Below are positions 1 through 6,857 of a stretch of DNA of 31,187 nucleotides, piece after piece. Origin of the DNA: Candidatus Pacearchaeota archaeon. GTDB lineage: Archaea; Nanoarchaeota; Nanoarchaeia; Pacearchaeales; GW2011-AR1. The first letter of the stretch is position 1. Each line of letters begins with the position of its first letter. The translations under genes and the position numbers were made by a program. The stretch spans positions 1 to 31,187 of the forward strand of contig JALOBN010000034.1 of the NCBI GenBank assembly GCA_023228245.1. Direction: 5' to 3'. A model generated the notes under the pieces. The model ran no database searches. It was not told where the DNA came from and saw only the letters and a list, made by a program, of their open reading frames with translations.

Positions 1-90
1 GGGGGCGGGGGCGAGGGCGAGGGCGAGGGCGAGGGCGGGGGCGAGGGCGAGGGCGAGGGCGAGGGCGGGGGCGAGGGCGAGGGCGAGGGC
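1..90. repeat. Hexamer tandem repeat with 30-bp higher-order period
   Basis: The first 90 bases are built from the hexamer GGGCGA. Every fifth hexamer is changed to GGGCGG, giving a 30-bp higher-order unit repeated about three times. The array is cut by the window edge, so its true length is unknown. It is a multiple of three, so a reading frame passes through without disruption. Arrays like this expand and contract by slippage and often end assemblies. Confidence 0.9.
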
Positions 91-141
91 GAAGTCATTA
101 GCTTCTTTGCTTTTCCAGTCTTCTTCTGTAAGTTTTTGCAT
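1..141 (-). CDS. Partial gene with Ala-Leu/Ala-Pro repeat tail
   Basis: A minus-strand reading frame starts at ATG 141 and runs off the left edge. It begins MQKLTEEDWKSKEANDF and continues as Ala-Leu dipeptides with an Ala-Pro about every tenth residue, produced by the tandem repeat. It is the last visible gene of the minus-strand operon. No Shine-Dalgarno is well placed: an AGGAG lies about 20 nt upstream. A 7-bp stem with 3-nt loop (167-183) lies between it and the preceding gene. No function recognised. The plus-strand frame (Gly-Glu repeats) is also open here, so the coding strand is inferred from operon direction. Confidence 0.4.
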   Translation of the reverse strand, partial: MQKLTEEDWKSKEANDFALALALAPALALALALAPALALALALAPAP

Positions 142-200
142 GTATAATACTATGGGGTTCTCCTATTTAAGGGTTACCCTTAAGAAAAAATGTTAGCCTT

Positions 201-566
201 TTATCGCCTAAATGCGAACGTGTCGCAGGCGAGAATAATACCCGATAGACAGCACAGCACCGATAAGATCCCGGTTGGTTTTATCATCAGTCCGGCAAGA
301 AAACACGACACCGCGACAATTCCACGGATCTTATTTGAGTAATTTCCACGGATCCACTTTTCCCGGAAATTGTCGATGGCCTTTGATTTGAACTCATACT
401 GATTAAAAATGCGGAGTCCGGGAAGTGACCGCAGGATGGAAACAGTGGTTGCCACAGGTGACGTGCAAGGAGAATTATTCCCAGTATTCCGTGCATTACT
501 ACACGGCGCTATATCCTCATAAAGATTATCATTCGCAGGTTCCGGTTTGATCTCTCTTCTACCCAT
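201..566 (-). CDS. Hypothetical membrane protein, 121 aa
   Basis: Unknown small membrane protein. The N-terminal ~60 residues are polar and carry two Cys. The C-terminal ~45 residues form two hydrophobic segments separated by a short KPTG turn, a hairpin in the membrane, ending in a basic FRR tail. Its ATG lies 8 bases inside the end of the upstream 202-aa membrane gene, implying translational coupling and probably a joint role at the membrane. No family recognised. Confidence 0.7.
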   Translation of the reverse strand: MGRREIKPEPANDNLYEDIAPCSNARNTGNNSPCTSPVATTVSILRSLPGLRIFNQYEFKSKAIDNFREKWIRGNYSNKIRGIVAVSCFLAGLMIKPTGILSVLCCLSGIILACDTFAFRR

Positions 567-1167
567 AGCTATACGCTCCCGTACGTACCCGTTTGACGAT
601 ACTCTGGCCCCATATAGCTGCTCCGATCACCGGCATACAGTCGCACGCCAGATAATACAGGTTGATGAACCAGTAGATATCCCGCTGCATTGTCGTAGCC
701 ATCGGAGTATTCTGATACGGCAACGTCTGCGATACGTGATCGTGCATGAGATCGATAAAGTATCCGCCCCAGAATGCCATGAGCAGGCCGCCCACCGTGA
801 AGATTGCAAACGCGAGGAATCCCCACCAGAATGTCGAGAATGTCGCAAGGCCGCCACCGGTCTTATAGATCGCCCAGTTGATTGCGAAGACAAATCCGAA
901 GACCAGGATCACCGGGACGCAATACCTGAGGATGTTGACGTTCCATGCGAGGGCATTCGCGGTCTGGAGGCTGACCATGCCATCCGAGATATAGGGATTG
1001 ATGAGCTGCACCAGCATTGTGTCATACAGGGTGCTGTACGTCATCCAGATCAGGATGGCTCCCCCGAAGTAAAGCATAATCATCATCCAGCCATAAGACA
1101 AAGAAATTTCCGGGTCATATTGTGACGTTTCTCGTCCATTTGAGTCAAATTTAGAGTTATATGACAT
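559..1167 (-). CDS. Hypothetical polytopic membrane protein, 202 aa
   Basis: Starts at ATG 1167 (MSYNSKFDSN), preceded by an AGAGG ribosome-binding site. A longer in-frame start at 1257 would run through the upstream small gene and is rejected. After a polar N-terminus of ~25 residues there are about four or five hydrophobic segments rich in Trp, Tyr and Phe, with a short basic C-terminus. The start lies one base after the stop of the 39-aa single-TM gene and the end overlaps the 121-aa membrane gene. The four genes around it look like subunits of one membrane assembly. Function unknown. Confidence 0.75.
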   Translation of the reverse strand: MSYNSKFDSNGRETSQYDPEISLSYGWMMIMLYFGGAILIWMTYSTLYDTMLVQLINPYISDGMVSLQTANALAWNVNILRYCVPVILVFGFVFAINWAIYKTGGGLATFSTFWWGFLAFAIFTVGGLLMAFWGGYFIDLMHDHVSQTLPYQNTPMATTMQRDIYWFINLYYLACDCMPVIGAAIWGQSIVKRVRTGAYSYG

Positions 1168-1168
1168 T

Positions 1169-1288
1169 TTACGTCCTCTGATTTCTTCTGGTGAATCCCC
1201 AGACGGTTGCCACGAAGATCGCGATGAAAAATAGTATCGATACGATGGCCTGATCATTGCTCAATCCCATTGTCGTGAAGTATTCCAT
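1169..1288 (-). CDS. 39-aa single-TM small protein
   Basis: Short ORF that exactly fills the gap between two coupled genes: ATG 1288, stop 1169, next ATG 1167. It reads MEYFTTMGLSNDQA, then one hydrophobic helix (about residues 15-31), then a basic tail (TRRNQRT). This is a classic single-pass small membrane protein with its C-terminus in the cytoplasm. GGTGAGG lies just before the start. The exact gap fit supports it as real. Probably an accessory subunit of the adjacent polytopic protein (inference). Confidence 0.7.
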   Translation of the reverse strand: MEYFTTMGLSNDQAIVSILFFIAIFVATVWGFTRRNQRT

Positions 1289-1291
1289 GCC

Positions 1292-1453
1292 TCACCGGCT
1301 TTTCTTTTCGCTGGGATGCGAACGCTTATGCGGTGGAACCCACCGGCTCGGGACACGATAGCCTGCTACTGTAACATCACGGGGTTTCTTCTTTCCGAAC
1401 ATAAAAGAGATAGAGGGGGTTTCAGGTGATAAAGGTTTGGTGAGGTAGCTCAT
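1292..1453 (-). CDS. 53-aa basic small protein
   Basis: Starts at ATG 1453, overlapping the stop of the upstream membrane gene as ATGA, with GGGGG just upstream, and ends 3 bases before the 39-aa gene. The product is strongly basic, with Lys/Arg clusters (FGKKKPR; HKRS; EKKSR) and no hydrophobic segment. It could bind nucleic acid or the inner membrane face. Coupling on both sides is the evidence that it is translated. An internal ATG at 1402 could give a 36-aa form. Confidence 0.65.
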   Translation of the reverse strand: MSYLTKPLSPETPSISFMFGKKKPRDVTVAGYRVPSRWVPPHKRSHPSEKKSR

Positions 1454-1828
1454 ACCCCCTTATTATGCGTTGCTCGGAGTTTGTTTTCTTCTATCACATT
1501 CTTGGCGTCATTATAAAGATACCATGACAATGATATGACTTCGACACATACCCCTGTAACTACAAAAGCAATCCCCACGGAATCTACAAGGATTACTATT
1601 GCAACTCCTAAAAATCTCAATATAGCCCCGATAAAATATCCAAGCGAGCATCCAACGAAAATTCTTTTTATTGGGTTTGACCGATAGCAATCACCAATAA
1701 GGAATGTTATAACCAATATCGGAACTATTGGAAATGGTCCAATCCAGAGTAGGATCGGAAGAATTATCGATAAAGAAACCATTTCCAGGGACATTGCAAT
1801 GGTTCCAATAGCAACCGCAATACCGCAA
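1450..1828 (-). pseudogene. 3' half of a membrane-protein gene split by the IS6-like transposon
   Basis: This is the downstream part of a gene whose 5' part is at 5104-5401. An ORF from ATG 1794 (114 aa, about three TM segments) remains open and could still be translated. The reading frame also extends upstream of that ATG to the transposon edge. Joining base 5104 directly to base 1820 on the minus strand restores one uninterrupted 222-codon frame, with nine extra codons (IAVAIGTIA) before the present Met. The left target-site copy is 1821-1828. The ancestral product was a polytopic membrane protein of unknown role, coupled to the 101-aa gene upstream and the 53-aa gene downstream. Confidence 0.85.
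1821..1828. repeat. Target-site duplication, left copy
   Basis: TACCGCAA immediately outside the left inverted repeat, identical to 5104-5111 outside the right one. Eight bases is the usual duplication length for the IS6 family. Confidence 0.92.
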
Positions 1829-1852
1829 GGTTCTGTTAACTTGACGGGTCTT
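1829..1852 (+). repeat. Left terminal inverted repeat of IS6-like element
   Basis: Matches the reverse complement of 5080-5103 at 22 of 24 positions (mismatches at positions 12 and 21). The transposase stop codon lies inside it. Confidence 0.93.
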
Positions 1853-3062
1853 AAAACCCGCTGTTAACTATCGGGACTTTTTGACTGGCATTCTGGATCA
1901 ATGTCAGCCACTTATTATCGCCGATCACTTCAATCCCGCAGGCATCGGCTGGAGTTAATCCGTTTAGGGCTTCGTGCGGCCTGACGTAATTGTGGAAGAT
2001 TTGCATCCCTTGAAGAATCGGAGTGTTGACGATCTTTAACCCCCTCATTACTTTCTCCCGGTCGCGGATCTCGCCGTTCATCCGCTCCATCTTATTATTG
2101 TTCATATCGCCGGATAACTTGATAGTATTGATATGCCGCGTCCGGGGATTCTTTAACGTGAAAAATTCATTGTTGTGGGCTTCGCGGTAACTTCCGAGTC
2201 CATCGGTGATAATTACACCCGGTCGCTTGTCAGCCACTACTTTAGCTTCGTGGAATAACCCGCGTGCATCGTGACCTTCTTTTGTTGCTGCCACTTCCTG
2301 CGCTATCCAGTACCGGGTCTCGTCGTCCATCAAGGCAAAGAGATATTTCAGGTTCCCGCGAACCTTGATCCACACTTCATCCGCTCGCCATGTATCGCCA
2401 ACATTCGGCGTTATCTTGTCGATGTAATCCTTCATCAACTGCGTGTATTTTGCGATCCATTTATAGACGGAGACGTGAGAGACTTTCACTCCTTTGATCC
2501 TCAATGACTTTGCAGTATTCCGGAGTGATTCACCGGAGAAGTAAAGTTGCATTGCCGTTGTAATAACCTCCGGTGTGCTTTTCATCCCCTCGAAACCGGT
2601 GTTGATGGTGAAACGCTTTGAGCAATCGGAACAGGAATACCTTTGGAGATCCCCGCATTTGTTATGCCTAACTCCACGCTTTACGACGTTGTGAGAATGG
2701 CAGTATTGGCAGACAACTTCGTTAAGTGGCTCTATCCGGACTTTCTTGATTTGCTCCCGTAGGTTGAAACTTATTTCCACGGCGTGGATGTGCTTGCATT
2801 TTACTCCGCGCTTCTTATAATCTGGGCACGAGCAGATCCAGCCGATTTCTGTCCTGTCGATATTGTAGAATCCATCTATTGATTGGGCTTTGACTTCGTA
2901 GTGGTGATCGTTGATTCTCCGGATATTTCCCAAGTGTTCCGCGATCATCCTTCCGCGTTCCTCTCGTGTCGTTGTCAGAGGTTCGTATTTTACTTCCGGT
3001 TGATCGGAGAAAACCGACAATTTAACCTGCCCATAAACATGATTCTTATCAATTGGTTTCAT
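1851..3062 (-). CDS. IS6-like DDE transposase with SWIM zinc finger
   Basis: Cuts and joins the transposon ends. The 403-aa protein has an N-terminal SWIM-type zinc finger (C77-x-C79 ... C89-x-H91), then a zinc ribbon (C118/C121, C136, C144/C147), an HTH region (about 165-205), and an RNase H-fold catalytic core. The core acids are D228 (WRADEVW), D287 (ITDG) and E326 (KMERMNG), a DDE triad with 38 residues between the second Asp and the Glu, followed by HNYVRPHEAL. This core is IS6-like; the SWIM domain makes it longer than standard IS6 transposases of about 230-250 aa. AGGTGA precedes ATG 3062. It shares a divergent promoter region (3063-3138) with the cargo operon. The gene appears intact. 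Confidence 0.93.
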   Translation of the reverse strand: MKPIDKNHVYGQVKLSVFSDQPEVKYEPLTTTREERGRMIAEHLGNIRRINDHHYEVKAQSIDGFYNIDRTEIGWICSCPDYKKRGVKCKHIHAVEISFNLREQIKKVRIEPLNEVVCQYCHSHNVVKRGVRHNKCGDLQRYSCSDCSKRFTINTGFEGMKSTPEVITTAMQLYFSGESLRNTAKSLRIKGVKVSHVSVYKWIAKYTQLMKDYIDKITPNVGDTWRADEVWIKVRGNLKYLFALMDDETRYWIAQEVAATKEGHDARGLFHEAKVVADKRPGVIITDGLGSYREAHNNEFFTLKNPRTRHINTIKLSGDMNNNKMERMNGEIRDREKVMRGLKIVNTPILQGMQIFHNYVRPHEALNGLTPADACGIEVIGDNKWLTLIQNASQKVPIVNSGF

Positions 3063-3138
3063 TGCATTTCACCTATATACTATCGGCGTTAAAGTGTATA
3101 TACTTATCTACTATATGATAAGAGAAGAAGTATTTTAT

Positions 3139-3315
3139 ATGATAAACGGCAATATACTAACTATGACAAAGTTTTCAAGTTTTGGAGCGGGATTTGTGTA
3201 CAAAGGAGATCCAGAAGTTCTCCGCATCTTTCTCTCTAATTTAGAGAGGGATTGTAAAGCACAGGGCATAAAAATGGAATATAAACCCATTATGGAAATC
3301 GAGGTTGGATCATGA
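3139..3315 (+). CDS. Transposon cargo gene 1, 58 aa
   Basis: First gene of the cargo operon. I prefer ATG 3139 because a TATA-like GTATATAC at about 3091 would start transcription near 3118, leaving the in-frame ATGs at 3094 and 3115 upstream of or at the cap. The product reads MINGNILTM..., then an amphipathic helix containing Arg and Cys (SNLERDCKAQGIKMEYKP) and an acidic end. No family recognised. The stop overlaps the next start as ATGA. Confidence 0.6.
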   Translation: MINGNILTMTKFSSFGAGFVYKGDPEVLRIFLSNLERDCKAQGIKMEYKPIMEIEVGS

Positions 3316-3449
3316 CAAAACAATGGAAGATTTGTTTCGCGGTGTCTGAGGAGGATTTTAAGAGAGGTAAGAAATTACCCCGCGATTTTAATATCTCGGA
3401 GAGGTTGCGAAAGGCATATGAGAAGATCCTGAAAGAAGGCGGGGTTTAA
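3312..3449 (+). CDS. Transposon cargo gene 2, 45 aa
   Basis: ATG 3312 overlaps the previous stop. The product is a short charged protein, MTKQWKICFAVSEEDF..., with a Lys/Arg-rich C-terminal helix (RLRKAYEKILKE). Its end is 4 bases before the next ATG. Ligand or partner unknown; the coupling is the main support. Confidence 0.65.
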   Translation: MTKQWKICFAVSEEDFKRGKKLPRDFNISERLRKAYEKILKEGGV

Positions 3450-3453
3450 TACC

Positions 3454-3885
3454 ATGAGTAAAACGGTGCCGGAAAATATACTGGACAGAATTGATAGAGA
3501 TGCCGATATTCTTAAATCTGCAATCATAAAAGAAAAACTCAAAGCACATGATAGCAGCAGGAAATTACAATATGCGGCACACAACAAGGAAATGGCAATG
3601 ATTAAAAGCCCGAAGAAAACGCAAGAAGTGGATTCACTAGAATCTAGAGCACTCAAGACCCGCTGGAAGAAATGTTCACTGTCCGAACTTATCGGTGCTG
3701 ACTATGCGCTGCGGATATTCCGGACATCTCCGGTGCTTCGTGGCGAGGCTTTGAAGATTTGCGAGATGCTGATTAACCAAGTAAGGGAAGAAATCAATTC
3801 GAGACCCGAAGAGTGTAAGAAGATGGAACGGAGAATCAAGCGAAAGCCATACGACAAATCAACATGGTTGGGTGAGAAAGGATGA
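3454..3885 (+). CDS. Transposon cargo gene 3, 143 aa, helical and basic
   Basis: Largest cargo product. It is almost entirely helical and charged, with many Lys/Arg/Glu, one pair of Cys-containing helices in the middle (KKCSLSEL; EALKICEML), and a basic tail (ERRIKRKPYDKS). No catalytic motif is visible. The composition suits a nucleic-acid-binding or adaptor protein (inference). The stop overlaps the next gene by four bases (ATGA at 3882-3885). Confidence 0.7.
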   Translation: MSKTVPENILDRIDRDADILKSAIIKEKLKAHDSSRKLQYAAHNKEMAMIKSPKKTQEVDSLESRALKTRWKKCSLSELIGADYALRIFRTSPVLRGEALKICEMLINQVREEINSRPEECKKMERRIKRKPYDKSTWLGEKG

Positions 3886-4034
3886 GCGACTATAAAATTG
3901 TTAATATGCTAAATGGTGGTGCCAGAATTTATGAATCGGTTTCAGGATTGGTAGATCAACCCCCTCATAATGTTTTTGAAATTTCAAAGAACCAATTCGA
4001 CGAACTGAAACGCGTGATTGCGGGAAGTTGCTGA
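3882..4034 (+). CDS. Transposon cargo gene 4, 50 aa
   Basis: ATGA-coupled to the preceding gene. The product begins MSDYKIVNMLNGGARIYE, has a mixed strand-helix pattern and ends KRVIAGSC. Soluble, unknown. Confidence 0.6.
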   Translation: MSDYKIVNMLNGGARIYESVSGLVDQPPHNVFEISKNQFDELKRVIAGSC

Positions 4035-4076
4035 GACATAACATTACGCAAGACCGCACTTGGTAGGAACACTCGA

Positions 4077-4208
4077 ATGTTTACCGTTGAAGATAACGAT
4101 GGATCGTATCATCTATTCTATGCATCGCTTCCAGAATTCCTCCAGATGCGCAAAGAGATTGACGAAATTATCCGTCACATGGAAAAATACCCGGAGATGT
4201 ATGAATGA
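4077..4208 (+). CDS. Transposon cargo gene 5, 43 aa
   Basis: ATG 4077 follows a 42-base gap, the only substantial gap in the cargo operon. The acidic product starts MFTVEDNDGSYHLFY and ends in an amphipathic helix (MRKEIDEIIRHMEKYPEMYE). The stop overlaps the next ATG as ATGA. Unknown function. Confidence 0.6.
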   Translation: MFTVEDNDGSYHLFYASLPEFLQMRKEIDEIIRHMEKYPEMYE

Positions 4209-4351
4209 TTAAAGAACTACACGAGTACGACAACCGAGAACTTATAGGAGAATTAAGCAAGCGCATCGGTATTTCAAAATTTTCCGCTGTTAAAGGAGAT
4301 GTGTATTATCACCTGAATGAAGATTCAATAATACTGGTGGTGAAGAAATAA
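4205..4351 (+). CDS. Transposon cargo gene 6, 48 aa
   Basis: ATG 4205 overlaps the upstream stop and its TAA overlaps the next ATG (TAATG at 4349-4353). The product has an N-terminal helix (IKELHEYDNRELIGEL) with Leu repeats and a C-terminal strand (SIILVVKK). Resembles a small adaptor or antitoxin-size protein, but no family is recognised. Confidence 0.6.
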   Translation: MIKELHEYDNRELIGELSKRIGISKFSAVKGDVYYHLNEDSIILVVKK

Positions 4352-4617
4352 TGCCGGAACTCGAATTAACATTATTCTCTGAAGGGGAATGGGTAATTAT
4401 CGGCGATCACCTTTCATTAGAAGAAGCATTAGAATATGCAAAAAAGGAAGATCCCGAACATGCCCTATCATTCACCGAAGTAAAACACTATTGGGTACGG
4501 TATGAATTTGCCGAAGGGGATGAGCGCGAAGAGTTTCAAATTGAATCGTGGTGGAGATTGCACGAAACAACAAAACGCCCTAAAGGGATCACAAAAAAGG
4601 CAACGGTGTTGTCATAA
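4351..4617 (+). CDS. Transposon cargo gene 7, 88 aa, acidic
   Basis: Soluble, strongly acidic protein starting MPELELTLFSEGEWV. An aromatic cluster is visible (VKHYWVRYEF; QIESWWRL). TAATG-coupled to the previous gene. Acidic aromatic proteins of this size on mobile elements can be inhibitors that mimic DNA; that is speculation here. Confidence 0.65.
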   Translation: MPELELTLFSEGEWVIIGDHLSLEEALEYAKKEDPEHALSFTEVKHYWVRYEFAEGDEREEFQIESWWRLHETTKRPKGITKKATVLS

Positions 4618-4641
4618 AAACCATACTGGGGGTTTTCAGCA

Positions 4642-4899
4642 ATGTCAAGAGTAAAAGAACTACATGATGAAATAGAGGGATTGAGATTGCAGAATGAGAA
4701 TTTAAAAGCAAGAAAAAAAGATTACTTTGCATTTCAATGCCCTGCGTGCGGTGAAGTCACTCGTGGGATTGTATTACACGATGTAATATTTTCATCAAGA
4801 ACGCAACCATCATTTTATTGCGACTGTTGTAAAACCGAATGGTGTTCTGAGATATGGGAACATAACCCGTTAGATAAATTTAAAAAAGATGGAACGTAA
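4642..4899 (+). CDS. Transposon cargo gene 8, coiled coil plus zinc ribbon, 85 aa
   Basis: Residues 4-28 form a Leu/Glu/Lys heptad-like helix (VKELHDEIEGLRLQNENLK). The rest is a zinc ribbon: CPAC at about 33-36 and CDCC followed by EWC further on. GGGGG lies upstream of the ATG. Likely a nucleic-acid- or protein-binding dimer (inference). Last gene before the right end of the transposon. Confidence 0.7.
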   Translation: MSRVKELHDEIEGLRLQNENLKARKKDYFAFQCPACGEVTRGIVLHDVIFSSRTQPSFYCDCCKTEWCSEIWEHNPLDKFKKDGT

Positions 4900-5079
4900 T
4901 GTTATCCCCCTCTGTTTCGTTTAAGCGACTGGCGCATTTTGATTATTGGTCTGCGTTCGGTGCGAGTGTATGTTTCTTTCATTCCTTTTTTATAAGCAGA
5001 TTTTGCCATATATCAAAGTGTGGATACATGTATCATAAAGATTGCGGATCGAAAGTCCCGAAGGTTAACACATGAAATC

Positions 5080-5103
5080 AAGTCCCGTCAACTTAACAGA
5101 ACC
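5080..5103 (-). repeat. Right terminal inverted repeat of IS6-like element
   Basis: Partner of 1829-1852. Read on the minus strand it starts GGTTCTGTTAAG and shares 22 of 24 bases with the left end. Confidence 0.93.
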
Positions 5104-5111
5104 TACCGCAA
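5104..5111. repeat. Target-site duplication, right copy
   Basis: TACCGCAA directly outside the right inverted repeat, identical to 1821-1828. Confidence 0.92.
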
Positions 5112-5401
5112 AAAATTATATATATAATCGTATCAATGGCCGATTCATCCACGAGTTCATTTAAAGTTGGATGGAATTCGCGATACATAAGTGATATAAA
5201 TCCGAATGAAGATGCGAGACAGAATATTATCATATGTGGGTAAAGATCTGTATCTATATTCGGATACTTAAAAAATAGTTGAAACGCGGCACACATTATG
5301 ATGGTTGTAAAAATAATCGATTTTATAAGCGATTTTCCTACAAGATGTGCTTTTTCAGATCCTGTTGTAGACTCGAAAAGATACTTAGTATCAAGATCCA
5401 T
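5104..5401 (-). pseudogene. 5' half of the membrane-protein gene split by the IS6-like transposon
   Basis: Starts at ATG 5401 (MDLDTKYLFES), with GAGGGGG about 12 bases upstream and coupled to the 101-aa gene. The intact part encodes 99 residues with three hydrophobic segments, and base 5104 is the first base of codon 100. The present ORF runs on for a few codons into the transposon and stops at 5093. The rest of the gene is at 1450-1820. The product was polytopic; function unknown. Confidence 0.85.
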
Positions 5402-5402
5402 T

Positions 5403-5708
5403 TTAAGCAAACCCCCTCGTAAAACTCAACAAAATTGCCACAGATATGAGTGCAATACAAATAGATGATATTATAACGATATTCGTAGAAGATATCGTAT
5501 TTGTATTACTTTCATACGCCGCAGATCGATCTGAAATTCCACTATATTCGGGAGTGTGAATTTTTTCTGAAATTTCTGATATCCCATTGGCGATACTCTC
5601 ACGGTCCCGGGCTGCGTCATTGATTGAGAGCAGAAGACCGCAGATAATTATGCCCGCGACAATAATCAAATTCCCGTAGTTAATTCGCGTGTCACCATTA
5701 TTAATCAT
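5403..5708 (-). CDS. Two-TM small membrane protein, 101 aa
   Basis: Residues 12-30 and 77-95 are hydrophobic helices. The ~45 residues between are polar with two potential glycosylation-poor helices (ESIANGISEISEKIHTPE). A short basic end (TRGFA) suggests both termini are cytoplasmic and the loop external. ATG 5708 follows the upstream gene by 3 bases. Unknown family; same architecture as several small proteins of the 25-26.6 kb region. Confidence 0.75.
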   Translation of the reverse strand: MINNGDTRINYGNLIIVAGIIICGLLLSINDAARDRESIANGISEISEKIHTPEYSGISDRSAAYESNTNTISSTNIVIISSICIALISVAILLSFTRGFA

Positions 5709-5711
5709 ACT

Positions 5712-6047
5712 TCACCATCTCCTCGTCATCCAGTCCGGGGGGTTCTTGTTGGCCCATACCTTACCAAGGCCGTCCATGATTTTCCCGCCAAGGCCGGCCG
5801 GGTTTTCGTTCGGGGGTGATGAGTGCCGGGGGCTGTTCTGCTGTTTCCGTGCTGGCGGTTTCACGGGTTTTGCAGTCTGCGCCCGCTTCGTTGTCTTTAC
5901 GGTCTCGTATTCATCTGCTTCCTTCTCTACGCACGTGATCCTGAGTACCTGTGCTCCGGAATCCGTTGTGATCACATGCATGTCTGCGATCTCCCCGATA
6001 TCTAAGTACCGTGCGAGATCCGATGTGTAATACTGGATTTTCTGCAT
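5712..6047 (-). CDS. Hypothetical soluble protein with Pro/Lys-rich linker, 111 aa
   Basis: ATG 6047 has a strong AGGAGG site 9 bases upstream. Residues 1-45 form a compact mixed fold (MQKIQYYTSDLARYLDIG...). Residues 50-90 are a Lys/Pro/Gln-rich, probably disordered linker (KPVKPPARKQQNSPRHSS). The C-terminus is aromatic and basic (NKNPPDWMTRRW). Possibly an adaptor with a tail peptide binding a partner. No family recognised. Confidence 0.75.
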   Translation of the reverse strand: MQKIQYYTSDLARYLDIGEIADMHVITTDSGAQVLRITCVEKEADEYETVKTTKRAQTAKPVKPPARKQQNSPRHSSPPNENPAGLGGKIMDGLGKVWANKNPPDWMTRRW

Positions 6048-6082
6048 GATTTTTTACCTCCTGTGTTGTTTCTCTAATCTCG

Positions 6083-6259
6083 TTACCTGGTTTGTTCCTG
6101 CACTTGGATGCTCTCTTGATAGTGGGCGATCACTCGGTTGAAGTGCCGGTCCCAGTTCTTCCGGTCCCGGGCCTCGATCCTGGCGCATTCCCGGGCCTCT
6201 TCTAATTGCTGCTCCTGCTCGAAGGTGTAACCGGCAAAGAGAAAGGCACGGCGTTTCAT
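6083..6259 (-). CDS. 58-aa helical, charged protein
   Basis: ATG 6259 overlaps the upstream stop (ATGA) and the gene ends at 6083, leaving 35 bases before the next start. It reads MKRRAFLFAGYTFEQEQQ, then a single long charged helix rich in Glu, Arg and Gln. A 76-aa ORF in another frame (6054-6284) overlaps it; I prefer this one because of the coupling and the regular helix composition. Function unknown. Confidence 0.65.
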   Translation of the reverse strand: MKRRAFLFAGYTFEQEQQLEEARECARIEARDRKNWDRHFNRVIAHYQESIQVQEQTR

Positions 6260-6636
6260 ACGCGATCCTCATTTTCCCGATCAAATTTGCGTTTACAATA
6301 GGGGCAGATTTTTTGATTCTCGCTCGCAGACTCTTTAACAGGTTCTTCGATTCTGATAAGATATTTCATAATTAGTGCCACGATCAAAACTGCAACGACA
6401 ATAATGTATGGCCATGAGGAATGACACAATTCATTGCATAGTGGATGAGGTATTTCGACCGCTCCGCCGCACCCGCACCAAGAGTTCATGATACGCTCAT
6501 TCCTCTCAATTATCTGATCACACGAATAACAAAATGCCCCCAGTTGCCACAGCGTTCCCATCGCCACCAAGATGATAATGATCACTGCAATAAAACCAAT
6601 GCTTTGATGTGGATATTTTGCAGAATCTTTCATCAT
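6256..6636 (-). CDS. Two-TM protein with Cys-rich loop and cytoplasmic zinc ribbon, 126 aa
   Basis: Start taken at ATG 6636, which overlaps the upstream stop (ATGA). TM1 (about 13-33) is followed by a Cys-rich external loop with CYSC, WCGCGG and LCNELC, then TM2 (about 79-98). The cytoplasmic tail contains CPYC, a half zinc ribbon. A disulfide- or metal-bound ectodomain is likely. Unknown family. It belongs to the group of Cys-rich membrane proteins in this operon (6854, 8078). Confidence 0.75.
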   Translation of the reverse strand: MMKDSAKYPHQSIGFIAVIIIILVAMGTLWQLGAFCYSCDQIIERNERIMNSWCGCGGAVEIPHPLCNELCHSSWPYIIVVAVLIVALIMKYLIRIEEPVKESASENQKICPYCKRKFDRENEDRV

Positions 6637-6857
6637 ACGCAATCCTCACCTATGACTACCGCAGGAAATTCTTTTCCAGTCTCACTCTCCAAAATAGACC
6701 CGGTGCTGATATCCTCCTCGGTCATCAGCCAGTACCCGATCTCGCTTCGGGGATCTTGGATTCTGACGTAGACGGGAAGGTCTTGGGGAAGTGTTTTGAG
6801 ATGATTAATCAGGTCTTTGACGGTGAGACCTTGCGTAGAGCTCGTCTTCATTGTCAT
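6633..6857 (-). CDS. Small conserved-looking soluble protein, 74 aa
   Basis: ATG 6857 overlaps the preceding stop. The pattern LTVKDLINHLKTLPQDLPVYV followed by strands resembles small proteins common in phages and mobile elements, in which a VxDLIxxLxxLPxDxPV helix packs on a sheet. Role not known. Sequence resemblance is by eye only. Confidence 0.75.
   Translation of the reverse strand: MTMKTSSTQGLTVKDLINHLKTLPQDLPVYVRIQDPRSEIGYWLMTEEDISTGSILESETGKEFPAVVIGEDCV

Larger units (their letters stand above)
1829..5103. mobile_element. IS6-like transposon with eight-gene cargo, 3275 bp
   Basis: The ends are 24-bp inverted repeats (1829-1852 and 5080-5103) with only two mismatches. They begin GGTTCTGTTAA, similar to the GG..CTGTT termini of IS6/IS26-type elements. 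A perfect 8-bp duplication flanks it. Inside are a transposase (minus strand, stop codon within the left repeat) and a divergent plus-strand operon of eight small genes reaching to 4899. About 180 bases with no gene, containing a T-rich stretch and a second copy of AAGTCCCG (5053), lie before the right repeat. The perfect duplication and the exactly restorable target gene indicate a recent insertion. The cargo makes it a transporter-type IS or a transposon derived from a composite element. Confidence 0.92.

Noticed and set aside
547..1125. 192-aa plus-strand ORF
   Set aside because: Lies antisense to the 202-aa membrane gene; composition (His/Asp/Arg-rich, no folds) is that of a shadow frame, while the minus-strand gene has RBS and coupling.
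6054..6284. 76-aa minus-strand ORF
   Set aside because: Covers the same bases as the coupled 58-aa gene; its Pro/Arg/Gly-rich sequence looks out of frame.
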